Virus record (IMG/VR): IMGVR_UViG_3300030388_001298
Location: 1-38,257 of that record
DNA length: 38,257 nucleotides
Reading direction: 5' to 3' (one strand)
Source of the DNA: a virus
Shown here: positions 19,698-25,956 of the stretch, one piece after another
Numbering within the stretch: position 1 is the stretch's first letter
How the letters are laid out: every line of letters begins with the position of its first letter
Made by a program: the position numbers and the translations under genes
Notes under the pieces: generated by a model
What the model was told of the DNA's origin: nothing
Database searches by the model: none
What the model saw: only the letters and a program-made list of their open reading frames with translations

Positions 19698-19975
19698 TAT
19701 GCTATTACTATTGCAGAAACAGCTTTAGAAGGAATTACTTTGTAAACTACTCTTGTCCAAGAAGTTTGAAGAGCAAATACCATTGCGTCTTGAATTTCTT
19801 TTCTAACACTAAATGCTACTTGAGCTGCCGCTGTAATTGTTGCAGTGTTACCGTTAAGGTAAGTAATAACTGTTTCTACATTTGTTGCGGTTGCAGCTGT
19901 TACTGACAGGACTTCATTTACGTTCAAAAGAACGTTCCCTGCGCCTGTAACTGGGATTGATAAGAATTTTTCCAT
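19697..19975 (-). CDS. Small capsid-associated protein candidate, 92 aa
   Basis: I choose the ATG at 19975 (MEKFLSIPVTGAGN). The frame runs up to 20032, but that longer version would start inside the terminator and cross the promoter element at 20009-20016, so its first 19 residues (MLFFCLSLYF...) are not believable. The 92-residue protein has LLNVNEVL at 16-23, a Thr/Ala-rich beta segment with YLNGNTATIT, and an amphipathic helix ending in SWTRVVYKVIP. It is a paralogue of the following 257-aa protein, without the inserted domain. Small proteins of this type occur near capsid genes in marine phages by my recollection. The exact role is unknown; a head decoration or minor capsid role is inferred from its neighbours and its own promoter. 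Confidence 0.6.
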   Translation of the reverse strand: MEKFLSIPVTGAGNVLLNVNEVLSVTAATATNVETVITYLNGNTATITAAAQVAFSVRKEIQDAMVFALQTSWTRVVYKVIPSKAVSAIVIA

Positions 19976-20008
19976 TTTATAAAAAGTTTTTAATGGGTTA
20001 ATAAAGTA

Positions 20009-20016
20009 CAAAGATA
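20009..20016 (-). promoter_or_regulatory. Bacteroidota-type -7 promoter element TATCTTTG
   Basis: TATCTTTG on the minus strand immediately downstream of a terminator T-run and 33 nt before the ATG at 19975. Same TATCTTTGTA sequence as at 18859-18866 and 36292-36299. Confidence 0.65.
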
Positions 20017-20019
20017 AAC

Positions 20020-20046
20020 AAAAAAAAAGCACCCTATTAAGGTGCT
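20020..20046 (-). terminator. Intrinsic terminator after the 251-aa gene
   Basis: Minus-strand stem AGCACC/GGTGCT (arms 20041-20046 and 20028-20033) with a 7-nt loop, followed by nine T. It lies 24 nt after the stop codon of the 251-aa gene and directly before a promoter element. Confidence 0.85.
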
Positions 20047-20070
20047 CTTTCTGTAGTATATAATAAGAAA

Positions 20071-20826
20071 TTATTTTTTCTTATTCATATTGTTTTTTAA
20101 TAGCTTATAAGTTTCTACTCCATCATCTGTTTGAAAGTAAGAAGCTACAATATCATTAGGCTCTTCACCATAAGGTACTGTTAACATTTTAGTTTTATTT
20201 TTAGATAAGTTAAAGTATACATCTCTGTTTTGATTTCTTAGTTGGATTAATTGACTTCCAAAAAATTGAACAACATCATCATACATTTGTAAAGCAGGAT
20301 CATTTAATACGTCAATAAACTCTTCAGGATAATTTCTTGAGAAAACCAATATATCTCTTTTAAGTTCTGCTGTACTTAGTTTGTCTGAATTAGCACCAAT
20401 AAGAACTCTTGCTACTGTTTCAAGCATTGCAATATCTAAGTCTCTTGCTAAAAGTTGAGCGTCTAAAATTAATTCTTCAATTTCTAATTCTTCAGCAGCA
20501 TCTTTTTTATTATCTATTTCTTCAAAGATCATTCCGTTACCTGGATGATAATGTAAAAATTCTTGAAGAACTTGATTAGCTCTATCTACACTTAAGAATC
20601 CATCTTCAAATACAACAGGTTCTAAAATAGCATTTCCATCTTGCTCATCTTCAAATGGGCTTTTTTGATTTCTTGCATAACGAAGAGGTCTGTTTGTTCC
20701 TTTCTCTTCATCAAAATAAAGTAATGAGGTTCTTTTATTGTGGTTTGAGGCTAACATGAAGCATAATGGCGCCACGTCTCCTTTTAATCTGTACTGTTTT
20801 GTAACAGCGGTTTTTGTTTTTTTCAT
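20071..20826 (-). CDS. Conserved head-region protein of unknown function, 251 aa
   Basis: I do not recognise a named family with certainty. The N-terminal 100 residues have a distinctive pattern (YRLKGDVAPLCFMLASNHNK, then LRYARNQKSPFEDEQDGNAI and FLHYHPGNGMIFEE) that I recall from marine phage genomes, where it lies close to the capsid gene. Residues 100-160 are strongly acidic and helical; the C terminus is Lys/Asn-rich. No signal peptide or membrane segment. The gene is isolated: a very strong terminator separates it from the capsid gene upstream and another terminator follows it, so it is probably expressed at low level by read-through or from a weak element (TAACTTTA). Possibly a head-completion or assembly factor, by position only. 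Confidence 0.6.
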   Translation of the reverse strand: MKKTKTAVTKQYRLKGDVAPLCFMLASNHNKRTSLLYFDEEKGTNRPLRYARNQKSPFEDEQDGNAILEPVVFEDGFLSVDRANQVLQEFLHYHPGNGMIFEEIDNKKDAAEELEIEELILDAQLLARDLDIAMLETVARVLIGANSDKLSTAELKRDILVFSRNYPEEFIDVLNDPALQMYDDVVQFFGSQLIQLRNQNRDVYFNLSKNKTKMLTVPYGEEPNDIVASYFQTDDGVETYKLLKNNMNKKK

Positions 20827-20841
20827 TGGATATAATTTAAT

Positions 20842-20849
20842 TAAAGTTA
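20842..20849 (-). promoter_or_regulatory. Weak candidate -7 element TAACTTTA before the 251-aa gene
   Basis: Seven of eight positions of the spaced TAnnTTTG pattern (final G is A), located right after the capsid terminator T-run and 15 nt before the ATG at 20826. It is the only promoter candidate for this isolated gene; read-through could equally serve. Confidence 0.3.
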
Positions 20850-20876
20850 AAAAAAGGGGAGGATTTCTCCTCCCCT
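20849..20876 (-). terminator. Very strong intrinsic terminator after the major capsid gene
   Basis: Minus-strand perfect 9-bp stem AGGGGAGGA/TCCTCCCCT (arms 20868-20876 and 20855-20863) closed by a GAAA tetraloop and followed by a T-run. It begins 15 nt after the capsid stop codon. It is the most GC-rich hairpin I see in this AT-rich window. Confidence 0.92.
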
Positions 20877-20891
20877 CATAATTGTTATTTA

Positions 20892-22340
20892 TTAATCTCT
20901 AAATAAGAAGAAGTTGTTTGCACCTAAAGTACATACAGCTCTTTCAGATAAGAAATTAACAGTCATTGCATCTAAAGAAGATGTTCTTGCTCCACCAGCT
21001 GAACCAGTGATCCAAGTTTTGTAACGTCTATCTTCAGTTTCAGAAGCTCTGTATCTTACATGTAAGAATGGTCTCTTAGCGTTCTTACCTAAGATTTGGT
21101 CATATACAGTAGTTGAACCAGCTGGAACCATAAGTCCATTGATTGCTCCTCCTGTTAAACCACCTCTCATTGTAGGATCGTTTAAGTATTTCCAGTCAGA
21201 CTTGTAGAAGTCATAACCTCTACGGAATCCTGTGAAACCTAAGTTTAAAGCCATTTCTTCGTCATTATCAAATAAACCGTATGAAGTTCCTCCAGCTCCG
21301 TAAGAGTTTTGAGCAGCTAACATATCGTCAATATCAAATGAGAATTGTCTGTTACAGAAAATAACATTTTCTTCAATAGCACCTTGCTTATCTAATCTCT
21401 GGATAACACTGTCAAATCCTGCAAGAGCAACTGGGTTACCTCCATTCCAAACATTTCCTCTGTTATTAACTACAAAGAAAATTCCTTCAGAACCTTTGTT
21501 ACCCATACCTCCTGCTGCACCTAAAGCAATTGCTGCTGCACCAGAACCTGCTGCTGCTGGAACCGCTTCAACCATTGCAGTCTCAAGATAGTCTTCAAAA
21601 CGAAGTCTTGTTTCGTGCTCAGATTTTAAGTACCATAGGTATCCTGTACCTCCGTTTTCTGTTTGAATCTCAACCCATCCAATTTGTGCCATGTCAGAAC
21701 CGCTTACTTCGTAAGTGTCTTTGATGATGATTGGAGAATTTTGGAAAATAAGGTCTTGAGCTTCTATTGATCCAGCCATACCTAAAGTTCCTTTTTGAAA
21801 TTCAGAACCGTAAATAAAGATAGTACAATTAGCTGCTGCTAACATAGTTTTTCCTCCTGCCTCATAGTAAGCTACTGTTACTGCTCCATTTGCTGCATTT
21901 ACTGCAGTTACAATTGCTTTGTTACTTAATACAGATCCTGCAGTCTCATCAGAGATCATAAGAGTCTGTCCAACTCTAATAGCTGAAAATCCATTTGCTG
22001 GAGCACTTGATGCTGGAGCAGGTGGGTTTTGTTGTGCTACTGGGATAGTCCATGTGTCAACAGCAACTCCAGGTGCTGCTGCAGATGTTGCTCCTGTGTA
22101 TTTAGTATGTAACCTTCCTTGTTCAGCCCATTTAATAAGGTCTGAGTTTGAAGGCATTTCAGCGCCTACCATTCTTAAGAATGATGCTACTGTTCTATTA
22201 CCATAACGCTCAAATTCTTTCTCGTATGTATCTGGAAGATACTGATTAAGAAAATCAAAGTTAGTGATGTAGTTTGTTGCTAAGGCTACTTGCTGGCCAC
22301 TTGGCTGCAAGTCAAAGCCTGGGGGTGTAATTACTGGCAT
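20892..22340 (-). CDS. Major capsid protein, 482 aa
   Basis: Position (portal, scaffold-like, this gene), length and sequence type fit a HK97-fold major capsid protein of the crAss-like/marine podovirus kind. The N-terminal arm (residues 1-85) includes NFDFLNQYLPDTYEKEFERYG; the central part has YLWYLKSEHETRLRFEDYLE; the last third has RQFSFDIDDMLAAQNSYG, GYDFYKSDWKYLNDPTMRGG and the end LGANNFFLFRD, all typical of that family by my recollection. Residues about 118-178 look like an extra beta module (IRVGQTLMISDE, AIVTAV..ANGAVTVAYYE) inserted between arm and core. No signal peptide. The gene follows the scaffold-like gene by 20 nt and ends in a very strong terminator, consistent with high separate expression. 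Confidence 0.85.
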   Translation of the reverse strand: MPVITPPGFDLQPSGQQVALATNYITNFDFLNQYLPDTYEKEFERYGNRTVASFLRMVGAEMPSNSDLIKWAEQGRLHTKYTGATSAAAPGVAVDTWTIPVAQQNPPAPASSAPANGFSAIRVGQTLMISDETAGSVLSNKAIVTAVNAANGAVTVAYYEAGGKTMLAAANCTIFIYGSEFQKGTLGMAGSIEAQDLIFQNSPIIIKDTYEVSGSDMAQIGWVEIQTENGGTGYLWYLKSEHETRLRFEDYLETAMVEAVPAAAGSGAAAIALGAAGGMGNKGSEGIFFVVNNRGNVWNGGNPVALAGFDSVIQRLDKQGAIEENVIFCNRQFSFDIDDMLAAQNSYGAGGTSYGLFDNDEEMALNLGFTGFRRGYDFYKSDWKYLNDPTMRGGLTGGAINGLMVPAGSTTVYDQILGKNAKRPFLHVRYRASETEDRRYKTWITGSAGGARTSSLDAMTVNFLSERAVCTLGANNFFLFRD

Positions 22341-22360
22341 TTTGTTTCTTTTTTATTAAT

Positions 22361-23467
22361 TTATAATTTTTTTGCACTTCTAATTTTGAGTCCACTTCCA
22401 CTGCCTGTATCGCTTACAGCTCTAATCTTCAATCCATCTTTACTAAAATTCTGTGGGGTTGGACGCATATCCATATTAATGTTTTTTGATTTTTTAGAAA
22501 CATTTTCTACAGTTTGTGTCATACCCTGATTATAAAAGAATTCAGCAAATTTGTCAAGATTCATAGCTACTGACATTGCTCTATGATAACCTTTAGCGTC
22601 ATTCATCAGTCCCGATTCCTTATCCATGAATTTATCCACGAAATTGTTTACGTTAGACTGTTTACTTTTCAGCTCCTCGTTATCACCAGGTTTAAAGACC
22701 ATACTTTTATCTCCGATATTGAACTCAAAACCTTTGAACTCATCGTTAAAGACCTCATCAGTCTTATCTAAAAAGTAATCATACCTTTTCTTCTGTGCTT
22801 CTTTTGCAGTAGTAGATTCCTCTACATAACTTTTATAGCTATTAAAATTCTCAAGTTGATCTGCAGATAATCCATCCCCACTTGACTCAAGAGGAATGTT
22901 ATATTTATCTTTCTGTTCATTTAAAAACTTTTTAGCCTTTACAAGTTCTCTTTTTTTAGCTAACTGACTTTTCTTAATATCTTTAGGATCATCTAAGTCT
23001 TCATCATACGAAAACTTATCCTCAATAATATCTTGAATATCTATTGCATCTAATCCTTCTTCTGTAGATGAATAATACTCAGTTAGTATTTGATCGCCAT
23101 CCATATCAGTGTAATCTTTTTGTAATCTTACAAAGTCTTGAATACTACGACCAGTTTCTTTTTTGTACTTAAAATACGCTGATACATCTTCAGGTAATTC
23201 TTCATTTGATTCTTTCGTTTCAAACAATTGATCTACCGATTCGATATCTTTATCGTATCTATTTTTAATATATGAAAGAACGTCTGCGTCATTTAACTCT
23301 GGCGCTGAAGTTTTTTCTGTAGGTATTTCTACCTTATCTATTTTTTCTTCTTCACTTACTGGATCAAACTTCTCTTCATGCTCCTTAAGTAATTGCTCTT
23401 CTACTTCTACTTTGGATTTTTCAATCCCACTAACGTCCTTGACGATAAATTTTTCTTGGTTTTCCAT
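22361..23467 (-). CDS. Head scaffolding-like protein, 368 aa
   Basis: Highly charged and rich in Glu, Lys and Asp, with predicted coiled-coil character over most of its length (for example SKVEVEEQLLKEHEEKF near residue 18 and a Lys/Glu-rich stretch near 165-200), no cysteine-rich or beta domain, and a short basic, Gly/Ser-rich C terminus (SGLKIRSAKKL). A basic C-terminal tail is typical of scaffolds that bind the inside of the coat. It lies between portal and capsid genes, the classical scaffold position. Sequence identity to a known scaffold cannot be shown here, so the role is inferred from context and composition. A good promoter element precedes it, 20 nt upstream of the ATG. Confidence 0.65.
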   Translation of the reverse strand: MENQEKFIVKDVSGIEKSKVEVEEQLLKEHEEKFDPVSEEEKIDKVEIPTEKTSAPELNDADVLSYIKNRYDKDIESVDQLFETKESNEELPEDVSAYFKYKKETGRSIQDFVRLQKDYTDMDGDQILTEYYSSTEEGLDAIDIQDIIEDKFSYDEDLDDPKDIKKSQLAKKRELVKAKKFLNEQKDKYNIPLESSGDGLSADQLENFNSYKSYVEESTTAKEAQKKRYDYFLDKTDEVFNDEFKGFEFNIGDKSMVFKPGDNEELKSKQSNVNNFVDKFMDKESGLMNDAKGYHRAMSVAMNLDKFAEFFYNQGMTQTVENVSKKSKNINMDMRPTPQNFSKDGLKIRAVSDTGSGSGLKIRSAKKL

Positions 23468-23487
23468 TTTATTTAATTTAATTTGTG

Positions 23488-23495
23488 CAAAGTTA
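23488..23495 (-). promoter_or_regulatory. Bacteroidota-type -7 promoter element TAACTTTG before scaffold and capsid genes
   Basis: TAACTTTG on the minus strand in the 53-nt gap after the portal gene, 20 nt before the scaffold ATG. The surrounding 19 nt match, with one difference, a second site at 25996-26014 ahead of the portal gene. It is the likely start of scaffold-capsid mRNA. Confidence 0.65.
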
Positions 23496-23520
23496 ATACT
23501 AATTTAATTCTTTTTTTAAG

Positions 23521-25956
23521 CTATCTTGGATCAAATTCAGATAAATCAAAACCATCTAAGCTATCTTCATTAGACTCAAAATTTATAGGCGTTCCTCCTG
23601 TTTTTCTTTGTTGAATCATTTTAGATTGTTGAGTTCCAGCTTGACTTATACGTTCAGCTTTTGCATCTTCTCTTTTATTTTCTCTTACATCAACTTGTTG
23701 TTCTTCCATTCCTCTTAACTGCATATTCATGTTAAACTCAACTTGCATTAATTGGCGCTTAAGATCTGCTTCATTTTTTTGTTTCTCAATTTCAAATGCT
23801 ATCTCTGCCTGCTTAATTTGTATTTTAGCTTGTAGTTCAGCTTGAGTTTGTTGCATTTTAGCTTGAGCAGCTTGTTGTTGAAGTTGTTGTTGTTGCTGTC
23901 CTTGCATAGCTTGTTTCTGTTGTTCTTGCTGTTGAACTTCTGCTGCTCTTTGTTTTCTTTTTACTTTTAAAAGTTGATTAGCCATTTTTAAATTATTAAT
24001 AGTTCTAATATCAATAGCATCTTCTAAATCAATTCCACCTTGTTGTAAAGACATTTGTATATTAGCTTCTAACTGAGACTTTTCTTCTTCATCTGGACTC
24101 ATTTCAATAAATATACCAAAGTCATGAAGATAAAGATTTTTTATCTCTTCTAATATTGATAAATTATATTTACCAATTTGCATAGCAAATTCATCTCTAT
24201 TTTCAGCATACTCTAATACATCAGCAGTTCTTATAGATAAACATTCTGCTAAAGTTTTAGTTATGTAAAGACTTGATTGTAAAATATGTCGTGTAGCTAC
24301 ATTAGAATTTAAAGCTGCCAATTTCTGAACCCCAACTAAAGAATTAGGATCTGGCATACTTGCATCTCTTGCTTCATTAAGTCCAGTAACTTGTCTTAAC
24401 ATTCCTAAATAATGATTATAGTTCCCAATAAGCATTTGCATTTTACTTTGTCCACTGTTTGAAGTAAGTTGAGTAATTGGAACTTTAGCATTATTAAATT
24501 CTCCATCTTGAGTATAACTTCTACCAATAACGGAACCTGTTTGGAAATATAATCGTAATGCATCTTCAGGATTATAAGCCTGGCCAGTACCTAAGTCTAT
24601 TTCACTTAATCCATCTGCATCTATAAACACACCATCTGGAACTACTTTAGCTACAACTTGTTGTATTTTTAAATGGCTTATTTGTATTAAATCAGCAAAA
24701 GGAATCATTCTTCTAACTAAAGATTCTAAATTTCCCTTATACATTCTTGGAGCACATGCCACATAATTAGGCATAGCATATTGGTTAGCAGAATTAGGTC
24801 TAACCATATTCTCCATCATTTTCCATTCCAGCATAATGTTTGTTCCCATAACCATAACACCCTCATACCAAACATCAATTCTTTTTTCTACTCTTTCAAA
24901 ATTACCCTCATCCATCATTTCTTGTGGAGGATTAAATTCATCATCTTTCTCTACAGTCTTAAAGTTGCCTTCAGCCATTTTCTTTTTCTTGTACACAAAA
25001 CTGTTAGTACTTTTGTAATTAAAATATAATAAAGTACAAGTATCTCTTGAGAACATACTGTTGTTATACATTGCTTGACTGTTATAGTAATCATACCAAG
25101 ACTGACTATACTTGGATATTTCTTCCATTTGTTCAAGAGTAATAGTTGGATCAATTTTAACAACTTCACCAATCGGAACTGTTTTTATTTCTCCCCAGTA
25201 AAAAGTATCTTTAAAATACGGATCTTCTGTGTAGCTATAAACAACATTAGCGGGATCTACATACTCAACCTTTATACCATCTCCTTTTTGAAAAGTATGT
25301 TTAGCTATACCTACACCTAAAGTAGTAATATCAAGATCAATTCTTTTTCTTGTATCAGCATAATGATTTTCATTAAACATGGTATTAATAGCTATTTCAT
25401 TTGCTATCTCAATCCCTGGTTTATAATTAAGCTGCATATATAATTCCATTTCAGCATCACTTGTTGGTAGTGTTTTAGGATCTACTTGAAACACTTCCAT
25501 CTGAAAGTCTTTTTCTATTTGTTTAAATAAGTCTTGAGCTACAACATTAGTCTGAACCATTTTCTGAAATTCATTTCTTTTTTCAGCTGACATTGCATCC
25601 ATAGCAGTGCAATTAACTTTAAATAATCTATCTGACATCCCGTTAACTACTATATCTACAAACTTAGGAATAATTGGAACTGGTGTCCAATCTAAATTTA
25701 AATAAGACAAATCACCATCTACTGCTAATTCATTTTTGTATTTAGATACAGACTGTTCTCCACGTGCATACAGCCTTAATCTATGAAATTCTCCCCACTG
25801 ATCATAAAACCTACAACCACTTCCTTCCTTTCTAAACCACTCATATTGTATGGCTTGACCTACTATTAATCCGAATTCAACTTTAGCTTTTTCTTTGTCA
25901 GGAGCAAATTGATCAGGGAAAGCAGTTGACCTTATATTTATTGTAACGTCTTTCAT
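23521..25956 (-). CDS. Portal protein, 811 aa
   Basis: Located directly after the large terminase with an ATGA start/stop overlap. The N-terminal half has LRLYARGEQSVSKYKNELAV, then LNLDWTPVPIIPKFVDIVVN (near residues 75-110), a pattern I recognise from portals of crAss-like and related podoviruses. The central part (DPANVVYSYTEDPYFKDTFY; MPDPNSLVGVQKLAALNSN near 545) fits the clip, stem and crown regions of dodecameric portals. The last ~140 residues are a Gln-rich coiled coil (runs of Q near 680-700), followed by a Glu/Asp-rich tail, which may form the barrel that extends into the head. It forms the DNA channel at the unique vertex and docks the terminase and ring proteins. Confidence 0.9.
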   Translation of the reverse strand: MKDVTINIRSTAFPDQFAPDKEKAKVEFGLIVGQAIQYEWFRKEGSGCRFYDQWGEFHRLRLYARGEQSVSKYKNELAVDGDLSYLNLDWTPVPIIPKFVDIVVNGMSDRLFKVNCTAMDAMSAEKRNEFQKMVQTNVVAQDLFKQIEKDFQMEVFQVDPKTLPTSDAEMELYMQLNYKPGIEIANEIAINTMFNENHYADTRKRIDLDITTLGVGIAKHTFQKGDGIKVEYVDPANVVYSYTEDPYFKDTFYWGEIKTVPIGEVVKIDPTITLEQMEEISKYSQSWYDYYNSQAMYNNSMFSRDTCTLLYFNYKSTNSFVYKKKKMAEGNFKTVEKDDEFNPPQEMMDEGNFERVEKRIDVWYEGVMVMGTNIMLEWKMMENMVRPNSANQYAMPNYVACAPRMYKGNLESLVRRMIPFADLIQISHLKIQQVVAKVVPDGVFIDADGLSEIDLGTGQAYNPEDALRLYFQTGSVIGRSYTQDGEFNNAKVPITQLTSNSGQSKMQMLIGNYNHYLGMLRQVTGLNEARDASMPDPNSLVGVQKLAALNSNVATRHILQSSLYITKTLAECLSIRTADVLEYAENRDEFAMQIGKYNLSILEEIKNLYLHDFGIFIEMSPDEEEKSQLEANIQMSLQQGGIDLEDAIDIRTINNLKMANQLLKVKRKQRAAEVQQQEQQKQAMQGQQQQQLQQQAAQAKMQQTQAELQAKIQIKQAEIAFEIEKQKNEADLKRQLMQVEFNMNMQLRGMEEQQVDVRENKREDAKAERISQAGTQQSKMIQQRKTGGTPINFESNEDSLDGFDLSEFDPR

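Noticed and set aside
19976-20032. Extended start for the 92-aa protein (MLFFCLSLYF...)
   Set aside because: The extension spans part of the terminator hairpin, its T-run and the promoter element; the paralogue also starts at the equivalent of MEKF.
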